Assembly: GCA_013286655.1 (NCBI GenBank)
Contig: JABDFG010000024.1
Span: 1 to 34,158 of the forward strand
DNA length: 34,158 nucleotides
DNA from: Bacteroidota bacterium
GTDB lineage: Bacteria > Bacteroidota > Bacteroidia > JABDFU01
Direction: 5' to 3'
The notes below the pieces were generated by a model. That model did not search any database. It saw only the letters and a list, made by a program, of their open reading frames with translations, and was not told the DNA's origin. Of the stretch, positions 1 to 8,093 are shown in pieces. Each line of letters starts with the position of its first letter. The stretch's first letter is position 1. The translations under genes and the position numbers were made by a program.

Positions 1-72
1 TTGAGCTGATAATTTCACTGTATTGACGATCGATTTTTCGTGCATGAAAAAATTGCAAAACCTGTGAAATAA

Positions 73-516
73 AGGCAAAAACTGGCGGAAGGGATCAAAA
101 AGAATGAAGAAGATATTAACTCCATTAAGACCTCCTTTGCTAATTCCAATAAGGAAGAACAGGATCTTGTTCAAAAAATACTTCAGGCCAATGCAGCCTA
201 CAAAAAAAATTACACAGAATACCTGCAATTATTAGCCGCTAAGGAAAAAAGTAAGGACGATTTACTCGATTATCGGAGAAATGTATTGAGACCTGTACTG
301 GATACCTATCAGGGATTGCAACAAGATTTACTGACGATGTTAACGAACGATTTTGAAAATCAAAGTGATGCATTGACCTATAATAATACGCGTACAGGCT
401 GGACACTATTGATTTTCGGATTATCTCCTTATATTTTCATTCTTCTCTCACTCAGCTATTTTATCCTGAAATTATTGGGGTACAGCTTTTTTCCAAAAAC
501 CAAATTGCAAAAATAA
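73..516 (+). CDS. C-terminal part of a small coiled-coil membrane protein, 5' end unresolved
   Basis: I do not recognise this protein. The frame is open from 73 to the TAA at 514-516 and reads convincingly as coding throughout: a lysine/glutamate-rich, probably coiled-coil stretch, then a hydrophobic segment (GWTLLIFGLSPYIFILLSLS) and a basic tail. This suggests a membrane-anchored protein with a helical domain. There is no ATG or GTG in frame. The first usable start is the TTG at 286, which would give only 76 residues and discard about 70 codons of good-looking upstream sequence. A TAA at 70-72 separates it from a short open stretch upstream in the same frame (13-69). Either the gene is a remnant whose start lies beyond the window, or there is a point error or mutation near 70. 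It converges on lon with a 13-base gap. Confidence 0.4.
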   Translation, partial: RQKLAEGIKKNEEDINSIKTSFANSNKEEQDLVQKILQANAAYKKNYTEYLQLLAAKEKSKDDLLDYRRNVLRPVLDTYQGLQQDLLTMLTNDFENQSDALTYNNTRTGWTLLIFGLSPYIFILLSLSYFILKLLGYSFFPKTKLQK

Positions 517-529
517 ACGACAAGTCATT

Positions 530-3001
530 TTATTTCGCGGCTCTGCTCTTCACGACTTTTAAATTTACAGCATCCTTCACTACTTCATTGAGCAAAGCCA
601 GTTTTACCACATCTATCATTTTTTCAACATAATGAAATTTCAGGCCTTCCAGATAAATTGCCTTTATTTCCTGAATGTCTTTTTGATTTTCTTTACACAA
701 AATAATCTCCCGGATGCCAGCACGCTTGGCCGCCAGGATCTTTTCCTTGATCCCACCTACCGCTAAGACCCTTCCCCGTAAGGTAATTTCCCCTGTCATG
801 GCTATTTCTTTTTTCACTTTGCGTTGTGTGAATGCACTGGCTAAGGCGGTTAACATAGCGATACCCGCACTTGGCCCATCTTTGGGTGTTGCCCCTTCCG
901 GTACGTGAATGTGAACGTTCCATTGTTCAAAAACCTTAGGGTCGAGCTTTAAAAGGCTTCCATGTGATTTTAGATACTCCAATGCGATGGTGGCGCTTTC
1001 TTTCATGACTTCGCCCAGGTTACCCGTCAGGGTTAACTTTCCATTGCCCCGACTCAGGCTTGTTTCGATAAACAAAATATCTCCTCCTACAGGAGTCCAG
1101 GCCAGACCTGTCACAACTCCCGCTACATCATTCCCCTGGTATTTGTCTTTTTCATGGGCAGGCCCTAATATCTTTACGAGATCGGATTCCTGCGGGCTTT
1201 GTTTGTATTTTTCATTCATAGCAATGCTTTTTGCCGCATTGCGTACGGTTTTTGCAATTTGCTTCTCCAGGCCTCTCACCCCCGATTCACGGGTATAGTT
1301 TTCAATTATATTTTCGATGACCTTTTCATTCAAAAAAAGTTGTTTGTCTTTTACACCATGTTCTTTCAGTTGTTTAGGTAACAAGTGTCGCTTGGCGATT
1401 TCAATCTTTTCCTCTACCGTATAACCACTCACTTCAATAATTTCCATGCGGTCACGGAGGGCAGGCTGTATGGTACTAAGGGAATTGGCGGTTGCAATAA
1501 ACATTACTTTCGATAAGTCGTAATCCAATTCAATGTAATTATCATAAAATGTGCTGTTCTGTTCGGGATCTAATACTTCCAGTAAAGCAGAAGAAGGATC
1601 ACCGTGAAAATCATTACCTACCTTATCTATTTCATCTAATATAAATACGGGGTTCGAAGTGCCAGATTTTTTGATATTCTGTAAAATACGGCCGGGCATA
1701 GCACCAATGTATGTTTTACGATGGCCGCGTATCTCTGATTCATCTTTTAATCCTCCTAATGACATTCGAACATATTTTCTGCCAAGCGCTTCTGCAACGG
1801 ACTTTCCTAAGGAAGTTTTACCTACACCCGGAGGGCCATACAAACAAATAATAGGAGCTTTCATATCACCTTTAAGCTTGAGAACAGCTAAATGTTCCAG
1901 GATACGTTCTTTGACTTTTTCTAAACCGTAATGGTCACGGTCCAGAATTTTCGAAGCTTTTTTCAAATCAAATTTATCTGCACTATAAGTGTCCCAAGGC
2001 AGATCAAGCAATAATTCCAAGTAGTTCATTTGCACGGAATACTCCGCTGCATTTGGATTCATTCGTTCCAGTTTGGTGATTTCTTTTTGAAAAGTTTTAG
2101 CCACCTCTTTACTCCATTTCTTTTCTTTGGAACGCTTATGTAATTCATTTATCTCCTGCTCATTTCCACTTTCGCCGAGCTCCTCCTGTATGGTTTTCAT
2201 CTGCTGCTGCAGAAAATATTCGCGTTGCTGACGGTCTATATCACTTTTTACCTTTGTCTGAATCTGGTTTTTCAGCTCCAGCATTTGCTGCTCTTTTGTA
2301 AGTAATTCCAACAAAAAGCTTACGCGCTGCTTCAGATCGGCGAGTTCCAGCATTTTTTGCTTTTCTGCCACGGAAGCGTTCATATTAGAAGAAATGAAAT
2401 TCACAAGGAAAGATGGGCTTTCTATATTGCGGATAGCAAACCCTGCTTCCGACGGAATGTGAGGAGAAAGCTTTATCACCTGCAAGGCCAGATCCTTTGC
2501 GGAGGAAACGAGTGCCTCAAATTCTTTATCCCCCTTAGCAGGTTTTACCTCCTCAAAAGGAACAATGGTTGCTTTTAAATAGGGTTCTGTTTCCAGTAAC
2601 TCCTTTATTTCAAAACGTTTTTTACCACGTATGATCGCGGTGGTATTTCCGTCTGGCATCTGAAACATACGTAGAATCTGTGCAACCGTTCCGATTTTAT
2701 TCAGTTCTTCCAGCAAGGGTTCTTCGACCTTATCATTTTTTTGCGCGACTACACCAATAATCCGACCTCCTTTAAATGCTTCCTTGATTAATTTGATGGA
2801 TTTGTCCCTGCTGACTGTTATCGGAATAACAACTCCCGGAAATAAAACCGTATTCCTCAGAGGAAGTATCGCTAAGCTATCCGGAACCTTTTCGGAATTC
2901 ATTACATCCTCATCCTCAGAGGTTAACAATGGAATAAATTCCGTCTCATCGTCAATCACCTGTGTTAAACTCATCATTACACTGTCGAAACCTGCGTTCA
3001 T
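530..3001 (-). CDS. lon: ATP-dependent protease Lon
   Basis: Cytosolic AAA+ serine protease that degrades misfolded and regulatory proteins. At 823 residues it has full family length. An N-terminal LON substrate-binding domain begins around [14 protein letters not shown] (about residues 43-56), followed by a coiled-coil linker. The AAA+ module has Walker A GPPGVGKT at 389-396 and Walker B FILDEIDK downstream. The C-terminal protease domain has the catalytic serine in DGPSAGIAM (S711) and the catalytic lysine 43 residues later (K754), the same spacing as the Ser679/Lys722 dyad of E. coli Lon. The ATG at 3001 fits the N-terminal extension usual in Bacteroidota. It is divergent from the Kdo8N operon and shares a 113-base intergenic region carrying promoter-like elements for both. 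Nothing suggests loss of function. Confidence 0.97.
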   Translation of the reverse strand: MNAGFDSVMMSLTQVIDDETEFIPLLTSEDEDVMNSEKVPDSLAILPLRNTVLFPGVVIPITVSRDKSIKLIKEAFKGGRIIGVVAQKNDKVEEPLLEELNKIGTVAQILRMFQMPDGNTTAIIRGKKRFEIKELLETEPYLKATIVPFEEVKPAKGDKEFEALVSSAKDLALQVIKLSPHIPSEAGFAIRNIESPSFLVNFISSNMNASVAEKQKMLELADLKQRVSFLLELLTKEQQMLELKNQIQTKVKSDIDRQQREYFLQQQMKTIQEELGESGNEQEINELHKRSKEKKWSKEVAKTFQKEITKLERMNPNAAEYSVQMNYLELLLDLPWDTYSADKFDLKKASKILDRDHYGLEKVKERILEHLAVLKLKGDMKAPIICLYGPPGVGKTSLGKSVAEALGRKYVRMSLGGLKDESEIRGHRKTYIGAMPGRILQNIKKSGTSNPVFILDEIDKVGNDFHGDPSSALLEVLDPEQNSTFYDNYIELDYDLSKVMFIATANSLSTIQPALRDRMEIIEVSGYTVEEKIEIAKRHLLPKQLKEHGVKDKQLFLNEKVIENIIENYTRESGVRGLEKQIAKTVRNAAKSIAMNEKYKQSPQESDLVKILGPAHEKDKYQGNDVAGVVTGLAWTPVGGDILFIETSLSRGNGKLTLTGNLGEVMKESATIALEYLKSHGSLLKLDPKVFEQWNVHIHVPEGATPKDGPSAGIAMLTALASAFTQRKVKKEIAMTGEITLRGRVLAVGGIKEKILAAKRAGIREIILCKENQKDIQEIKAIYLEGLKFHYVEKMIDVVKLALLNEVVKDAVNLKVVKSRAAK

Positions 3002-3056
3002 AATCTATCTGATTAATACCTTATAAAATCGAAAAGGTCAATACCCATGCCATTGA

Positions 3057-3064
3057 CAAATATA
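3057..3064 (-). promoter_or_regulatory. Candidate -7 promoter element for lon (TATATTTG)
   Basis: On the minus strand these bases read TATATTTG, an exact match to the Bacteroidota sigma-A -7 consensus TAnnTTTG. It lies about 55 bases upstream of the lon ATG. I see no TTG at the usual -33 spacing, so the assignment rests on the -7 element and its position alone. Confidence 0.4.
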
Positions 3065-3086
3065 TGTCAAACTGGCACTATATTAC

Positions 3087-3094
3087 TATCTTTG
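3087..3094 (+). promoter_or_regulatory. Candidate -7 promoter element for the Kdo8N operon (TATCTTTG)
   Basis: TATCTTTG matches the Bacteroidota -7 consensus TAnnTTTG and ends 20 bases before the ATG at 3115. Transcription would begin around 3100, downstream of the alternative ATG at 3064. This supports 3115 as the true kdnA start. A TTG at 3053-3055 is further away than the usual -33 spacing, so the upstream element is weak or absent. Confidence 0.45.
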
Positions 3095-3114
3095 TTCCTA
3101 TAAAAAATCAGAAT

Positions 3115-4323
3115 ATGCCAGGAACAGAACTTTTTGGAGAAGAGGAACGAAAAGAAGTAAATGATGTGATGCAAACGGGAATATTAATGCGTTACAATCA
3201 TGATACACTGCGCCATAATCATTGGAAAGCCCGTGAATTTGAAGAAGAAGTAAAAAAAATAACGGGTGCCACCTACGCTCATGCGGTTTCAAGCGGATCA
3301 ACGGCAATTGCCACAGCACTTGCAGCAGCAGGGATTGGCGCTGGCGATGAAGTCATTGTACCTCCTTTTACCTTCATTGCTTCCATCGAAGCGGTTCTTT
3401 TTATCGGGGCGATTCCCGTATTTGCCGAAATTGATGAAACCCTCTGCCTGAGTGCCGAGGGTATCAAAAAGGTTCTTACTCCAAAAACGAAAGCTGTTTG
3501 CCTGGTTCACATGTGTGGGGGAATGGCGGACATGGATGCTATCCTGAATGTTTGTAAAAGACAGGGGATTATTTTGGTAGAAGATGCCGGTCAGGCTTTT
3601 GCAGCATCTTATAAAGGGAAACAGGTCGGCTTGTTTGGCAAAACGGGAAGTTATTCATTTGATTTTTTCAAGATTGCTACTGCCGGCGAAGGGGGCGTGC
3701 TGGTGACAAATGACGAAAAAGCTTATCAGCTTGCAGAAACTTATTCTGATCATGGACATGACCATAAGGGGGCTAACCGGGGAATGGAACAACATCCTAT
3801 ATTGGGCTTCAATTATCGCATAAGTGAACTGAATGCCGCAGTGGGTGTTGCTCAAACGCGCAGAGTGCCTATGATTGTTAAAAAAAACCGTTTCAACAAA
3901 GCGTTTTTGATGAACGCCTTATCTGAAATTCCGGGCATCCGTTTTAGCCGGTTGCCTGACCCGGCTGGAGATTCCGCCACTTTTTTAAATGTATTTTTGC
4001 CGGATACGGAGGCTGCGAAACGAACGGTTGAAGAGCTAAACAAAGCAAACGTTGGAGGATTTAATTATTGGTTCCTGAATATGTATCATTTTATTAATCA
4101 ATGGGACCATTTGAAGGAAATGAGGACTGCCTCGAAACTTACTGCGCAACTGGTTCCCCTGCCACAGGATTACAAAAAGCTTCAGCTACCTGAATCGCAG
4201 GAAGTTATCGGAAAATTAATTTCTTTTGGAATCCGGTGCACCTGGACGGAACAGGAATTGAAGGATCTTGCTGCAAAAATTTCTGCCTGTGTTCATAAGG
4301 CTTTGAAACCCATAACGGCTTAA
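3115..4323 (+). CDS. kdnA: 8-amino-3,8-dideoxy-manno-octulosonate aminotransferase KdnA (DegT/DnrJ/EryC1 family)
   Basis: PLP-dependent sugar aminotransferase that converts 8-oxo-Kdo, made by KdnB, to 8-amino-Kdo using an amino-acid donor (by analogy glutamate). The 402-residue protein starts MPGTELFG, close to the start of Shewanella KdnA as I remember it. It carries the family features: SSGSTAIATAL cofactor-phosphate region, GDEVIVPPFTF, VEDAGQAF with the PLP-pyridine aspartate at about D157, and the Schiff-base lysine in SFDFFKIATAGEGG (about K186). The DHGHDHKG and FNYRISELNAAVG stretches also match KdnA better than generic DegT enzymes. An in-frame ATG at 3064 would add 17 residues, but a promoter-like element lies between the two starts. 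The immediately downstream kdnB homologue makes this assignment much firmer than sequence family alone. It is the first gene of the operon. Confidence 0.88.
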   Translation: MPGTELFGEEERKEVNDVMQTGILMRYNHDTLRHNHWKAREFEEEVKKITGATYAHAVSSGSTAIATALAAAGIGAGDEVIVPPFTFIASIEAVLFIGAIPVFAEIDETLCLSAEGIKKVLTPKTKAVCLVHMCGGMADMDAILNVCKRQGIILVEDAGQAFAASYKGKQVGLFGKTGSYSFDFFKIATAGEGGVLVTNDEKAYQLAETYSDHGHDHKGANRGMEQHPILGFNYRISELNAAVGVAQTRRVPMIVKKNRFNKAFLMNALSEIPGIRFSRLPDPAGDSATFLNVFLPDTEAAKRTVEELNKANVGGFNYWFLNMYHFINQWDHLKEMRTASKLTAQLVPLPQDYKKLQLPESQEVIGKLISFGIRCTWTEQELKDLAAKISACVHKALKPITA

Positions 4324-4325
4324 AT

Positions 4326-5405
4326 TTGCATAAAAATTTTAAGAATATCGATAAGACCGTTTATGGTCGGGGCAGTTTTGATCAACTGGATTCAATTCTG
4401 GCAGAAAAACGTACAGAAAATGATCGTTTTTTCTTATTTATTGTCGATCAGTTCTTTAAAGACAAAGCGCTAGAAAAAAGAATCCCACTTAGACAGGAAG
4501 ATGTCCTGCTATTTATTGATGTTGATCCCTGTGAACCTACCACAGAACAAATCGACACACTGCGTGATCGTATTTTACGGGAAAAAGGGCTTCCTTCGGG
4601 CATTGTCGGCATAGGGGGAGGCAGTATTATGGATATTGCCAAGGCTAGTTCCTTAATGTTCACCAATGAGGGTTCTTCGACAAAATACCAGGGATTAAAT
4701 CTTATTAAAAAACCGGGGATTTACCACCTGGGAGTACCAACCATTTCCGGAACCGGCGCTGAATGTTCTATGACCGCCGTATTGACAGGTCCTGAAAAAA
4801 AACTGGGACTGAAATGTGACTGGACCGTGTTTAATCAGGTGATACTTGATCCGGATCTGATTGCAAGTGTACCTTCATATTGGTGGTTTTATACAGGAAT
4901 GGATACTTATATTCACTGCATCGAATCGGAAAATGGAAAATTGAACAATGCATTCAGTCATGCCTATGCTGAACAATCCCTGAAACTTTGCCGGGAAGTA
5001 TTTATCCTTGAAGGCTGCGGACAAAACGCAGCTAACGATGAAAAACTCATGATCGCTTCTTTAATGGGAGGACTGAGTCTGACTTATTCCGAAGTAGGTG
5101 TTTGCCATGCTTTATCTTACGGGCTTTCGAAAATTCTGGGAACCCGTCATTGCTATGCCAATTGCCTGGCCTTTAATCATCTCGAAGATTATTACCCGGA
5201 AGGCGTGAACGAGTTCAGACAGATGCTTCTTAAACATCAGATCACATTGCCACAAAATATTTCAAAAGACTGGACGGAAGAACAACTGACCGAAATGGCA
5301 CACGTCGCCTATAATCTGCCCCATATGTGGATGCACGCGGTCGGAACGGACTGGAAAGAAAAAATTACGATTGACCTTATTAAGAATTTGTACAAACGGT
5401 TATAA
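4326..5405 (+). CDS. kdnB: 3-deoxy-manno-octulosonate 8-oxidase KdnB (iron-type alcohol dehydrogenase)
   Basis: Metal-dependent dehydrogenase that oxidises the C8 hydroxyl of Kdo to the aldehyde used by KdnA. It has 359 residues, close to Shewanella KdnB. Visible features are the nucleotide-binding glycine motif GIGGGS (95-100), PTISGTGAE (138-146), and the four metal ligands of the Fe-ADH fold: D193 and H197 in GMDTYIHCIES, H261 in GVCHALSYG and H275 in GTRHCYANC. Long stretches such as DLIKKP-like, WFYTGMD-YIHC and FNxLExxYPEGVxEFR resemble KdnB specifically. The start is a TTG two bases after the kdnA stop. The N-terminus NFKN...GRGSFDQLDSIL fits the family, and no in-frame ATG occurs before residue 102. 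It is translationally coupled to kdnA and lies nine bases before kdsA. Confidence 0.88.
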   Translation: MHKNFKNIDKTVYGRGSFDQLDSILAEKRTENDRFFLFIVDQFFKDKALEKRIPLRQEDVLLFIDVDPCEPTTEQIDTLRDRILREKGLPSGIVGIGGGSIMDIAKASSLMFTNEGSSTKYQGLNLIKKPGIYHLGVPTISGTGAECSMTAVLTGPEKKLGLKCDWTVFNQVILDPDLIASVPSYWWFYTGMDTYIHCIESENGKLNNAFSHAYAEQSLKLCREVFILEGCGQNAANDEKLMIASLMGGLSLTYSEVGVCHALSYGLSKILGTRHCYANCLAFNHLEDYYPEGVNEFRQMLLKHQITLPQNISKDWTEEQLTEMAHVAYNLPHMWMHAVGTDWKEKITIDLIKNLYKRL

Positions 5406-5414
5406 GCTTTTGGC

Positions 5415-6245
5415 ATGAAGAAAATTATTAAAGTTGGCGCTGTAGATTGTGGAAGTACTGAATTATTTCTCATCTCGGGTCCCTGCGTGATTGAGGATGA
5501 GTTGATCATGATGAAAACGGCCGAAAAAATAAAAGAGGTTTCGGAACGCCTGAAAATTAAGGCCATCTACAAATCTTCTTTCCAAAAGGATAACCGCAGC
5601 AGCTTGAAGTATTACGATGGACCAGGACTTGCTAAAGGAGTTCAACTATTGGCCAAAGTAAAAGAGCAATTCGGCTTTCCGGTTTTAACTGACATTCACT
5701 ATCCAGAGCAAGCAGCTCCTGCTGCTGAAGTTTGTGATGTATTACAGATACCCGCTTATCTCTGCATGCAGTCTACCTTATTGGTTGCGGCGGCCAAAAC
5801 GGGGAAGGTCGTTAATATCAAACACGGACAATTTCTGGCCCCCGACAACATGAAGCATCCACTTCAAAAGTGCATAGATGCCGGCAACGATCAGGTCATT
5901 CTCACAGAAAGGGGCTATACGTTCGGATACAACGATCTGATTGTGGATCCCCGTGCCTTTTATCATTTGAACAACCTGGGATACCCGGTTGTTTTTGATG
6001 TTACGCATTGCATCCGCAAATATGGCATACCCAGTGCGGACGTAAAAGGCGGGGCCCGGGAATTTCTTCCGGTACTTTCGAGAGCGGGGATTGCATCAGG
6101 AGTAGATGGTATTTTTGTTGAAACACACCCGGAACCTGCGAAAGCTTTGTGTGATGCCGCAAGTCAGCTATGTGTGTATGACCTGGAAGAATTTTTAAAA
6201 CCTTTAATAGAATTACATGCTACGGAAGTAAAATATAGAAAATAA
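5415..6245 (+). CDS. kdsA: 3-deoxy-8-phosphooctulonate (Kdo-8-P) synthase, metal-dependent class
   Basis: Condenses phosphoenolpyruvate with D-arabinose-5-phosphate to give Kdo-8-phosphate in the cytosol. The 276-residue protein has FLISGPCVIE, YKSSFQKDNRSS, LTDIHYPEQAAPAAEVCDVL, QIPAYLCMQSTLLVAAAKTG and KHGQFLAPDNM, all in family order. Residue C24 in GPCVIE, with H198 (DVTHC), E236 (FVETH) and D247, matches the Cys/His/Glu/Asp metal set of the Aquifex-type enzyme in identity and spacing. The E. coli-type metal-independent enzyme has Asn at the first position. This is therefore predicted to be the divalent-metal-dependent class. ATG start; an 81-base gap follows before the transaldolase/CBS gene. 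The nearby gene that should supply arabinose-5-phosphate is not a normal KdsD. Confidence 0.95.
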   Translation: MKKIIKVGAVDCGSTELFLISGPCVIEDELIMMKTAEKIKEVSERLKIKAIYKSSFQKDNRSSLKYYDGPGLAKGVQLLAKVKEQFGFPVLTDIHYPEQAAPAAEVCDVLQIPAYLCMQSTLLVAAAKTGKVVNIKHGQFLAPDNMKHPLQKCIDAGNDQVILTERGYTFGYNDLIVDPRAFYHLNNLGYPVVFDVTHCIRKYGIPSADVKGGAREFLPVLSRAGIASGVDGIFVETHPEPAKALCDAASQLCVYDLEEFLKPLIELHATEVKYRK

Positions 6246-6326
6246 TTAGCGGCAAATCCGGACGGAACTGATGTCGGTATAAATTATTACTTTTAAACTT
6301 TTATTTTTCTCTCTTAAAAAATACCT

Positions 6327-7337
6327 ATGGAACTTTATCTTGATTCGGCTAACCTGAAAGAAATTGAAGAAGGCTTTAAACTCGGCTTTCTGAACGGCTT
6401 GACTACAACCCCGACTTTCATGCAACGGGAAGGGATCAGCAATATCGATGCTACCATTGTTAAACTATCCAAAATGGTACCGGTATTACAGATTGAAGCG
6501 CTTGGTGATAAGGCGGAAGATGTTTTAAAAGAAGCGGAACGTCTGTTGAAGTTGGGCCTGGATCCTAAAAAAACAGTTTTTAAAATACCGGTATCCCTGG
6601 AAGGTGTAAGGGCCTGTAAACTATTACGCAACAAGGGCTATCTGGTGAACGTGCATTTAGTGTATACCCTTCAACAAGCCTATATGGCTATGCAGGCCGG
6701 AGCCAGTTATGTATGTCCACTTGTTGGACGTCTGCAGGACCAGGGGCATGATGCTTTAACATTGGTTGAACAATGTGTGGATGCCGTTAATTATTATAAT
6801 TATTCTACCAAGATCATGTTCTCTTCTGTTCGCACCAGTGAGCATGTGAGAAATGCCATTAATATAGGAGTTCACACGATCACGGTTCCGCTTAAAATTT
6901 TGAAATCGCTGACGGAGAACAATTTCACAACATTGGGAACGGAGCAATTTATAACGGATACCCGATTGATGACAGTTCGGGTCCGGGAGGCCATAAATGG
7001 GATAAACCCGATTGTTAAAACAGACACCAAACTGGGCGACGCCATCGTTAAAATGACCGAGTACGGATTCGGATGTATTACAGTTGTCAATAAAGATGGT
7101 TCCTTAAAAGGTGTTTTTACGGATGGAGACTTAAGGAGAGCTTTACCTAAAGGAGGAAAAGATTTCCTGAACAAAAAAATGGGAGATTTTTCCTACCACC
7201 CTCCGATATCGGTTGATGCTGACCTTCTGTTAAATGAAGCCGCCGACCTGTTTAAAAAAACAAAAGTGGATACAATTCTTGTGAGCAGCAAGGGAAAGCC
7301 CATTGGCATGCTGGACATTCAGGATCTTAAAGGATAA
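6327..7337 (+). CDS. Transaldolase/fructose-6-phosphate-aldolase-like domain fused to a KdsD-type CBS pair
   Basis: A 336-residue two-part protein. Residues 1-215 are a short transaldolase of the FSA/TalC type: MELYLDSANLKEIEEG, GLTTTPT (24-30), the Schiff-base lysine K86 in VFKIPVSLEG, PLVGRLQDQG (131-140) and MFSSVRTSEH (164-173). Residues 226-336 are two CBS motifs, including GVFTDGDLRRAL (262-273), the signature seen in the CBS half of KdsD/KpsF arabinose-5-phosphate isomerases. It sits between kdsA and kdsC, exactly where kdsD is often found, but has no SIS domain. Inference: it replaces KdsD, perhaps by aldol formation of arabinose-5-phosphate from glycolaldehyde and glyceraldehyde-3-phosphate, a reaction FSA-type enzymes are known to perform. 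Two active-site positions differ from FSA (T28 for Asn, L132 for Tyr), so the substrate may differ. The domain assignment is strong; the function is a hypothesis. Confidence 0.85.
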   Translation: MELYLDSANLKEIEEGFKLGFLNGLTTTPTFMQREGISNIDATIVKLSKMVPVLQIEALGDKAEDVLKEAERLLKLGLDPKKTVFKIPVSLEGVRACKLLRNKGYLVNVHLVYTLQQAYMAMQAGASYVCPLVGRLQDQGHDALTLVEQCVDAVNYYNYSTKIMFSSVRTSEHVRNAINIGVHTITVPLKILKSLTENNFTTLGTEQFITDTRLMTVRVREAINGINPIVKTDTKLGDAIVKMTEYGFGCITVVNKDGSLKGVFTDGDLRRALPKGGKDFLNKKMGDFSYHPPISVDADLLLNEAADLFKKTKVDTILVSSKGKPIGMLDIQDLKG

Positions 7338-7376
7338 AATTATAACAGCTTCCAAACGGAATACGAAAAATAAAAT

Positions 7377-8093
7377 TTGCGCAAACCGGAAGAAATAAAA
7401 AAACTCTTTTCACAAAATGGCGGAAGGTTCATTACAAGTCCTGCGGGAATTTCTGCCAAACTGAAAAACATAAAAGCCTATATTTTTGATTGGGACGGTA
7501 TTTTCAACACCGGTGAAAAAGACGAAAAAGGGAGCAGTTCTTTCACTGAAATTGATTCCATGGGAACCAATCTTTTGCGTTTTGCTTACTGGATGAATAC
7601 AAATAAGTTACCCCTTACCGCCATCTTGTCGGGTGAACGAAACAGCGCAGCTCATCATTTGAGTGAACGGGAGCATTTTACGTCCTGTTATTCTAAAATT
7701 TCCAATAAGACAGAAGCGCTTGCGCATTTTTGTGCTTATCATACGGTTAAGGCATCTGAAATTGCCTTTGTATTTGATGATGTGCTGGATCTTTCTGTTG
7801 CAAAAGCAGTCGGGTTAAGGATTTTTATCCCTCGCAAGGCCAATCCCCTTTTCAATCACTTTGTAAAGAAGAACAAATTGGCAGATTATATTACTGCTAA
7901 TGAATCAGGAAATTTTGCAGTACGGGAAGCTTGCGAATTGATGATCGGCCTGCAAGGAATTTACGACCAGGTAATCCTGGAACGTATGAATTTTTCTTCT
8001 TCTTATAAAAAGTACATAGCCCTTCGGAACCTGATACCGACCAGCTTCTATACTCTTCAGAAGGAAACAATTGTTGAGTTAAAACAAGTATGA
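7377..8093 (+). CDS. KdsC-like HAD phosphatase (probable Kdo-8-phosphate or Kdo-related phosphatase)
   Basis: HAD-superfamily phosphatase without a cap domain, expected to hydrolyse Kdo-8-phosphate to Kdo before KdnB acts. HAD motif I is FDWDGIF (nucleophile D38, acid D40), where KdsC usually has FDVDGVLTDG. Motif II is LSGERN (S85) rather than TGR, motif III is probably K111 in SNKTEAL, and motif IV is VFDDVLDLSVAK (D134/D135). All catalytic positions therefore seem present but the sequence is divergent. At 238 residues it is longer than typical KdsC (about 165-190), with about 30 extra N-terminal and 40 extra C-terminal residues. The only usable start is the TTG at 7377; the next in-frame ATG falls after motif I. 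Its stop overlaps the kdsB start by four bases (ATGA). Confidence 0.75.
   Translation: MRKPEEIKKLFSQNGGRFITSPAGISAKLKNIKAYIFDWDGIFNTGEKDEKGSSSFTEIDSMGTNLLRFAYWMNTNKLPLTAILSGERNSAAHHLSEREHFTSCYSKISNKTEALAHFCAYHTVKASEIAFVFDDVLDLSVAKAVGLRIFIPRKANPLFNHFVKKNKLADYITANESGNFAVREACELMIGLQGIYDQVILERMNFSSSYKKYIALRNLIPTSFYTLQKETIVELKQV

Noticed and set aside
3064-3114. 17-residue N-terminal extension of KdnA from the ATG at 3064
   Set aside because: The family start resembles MPGxELFG at 3115 and a promoter-like element lies inside the extension.
4321-4328. TAAATTTG as an internal promoter for kdnB
   Set aside because: Transcription would start inside kdnB, past its TTG start; it is more simply the kdnA stop and the kdnB start in AT-rich sequence.
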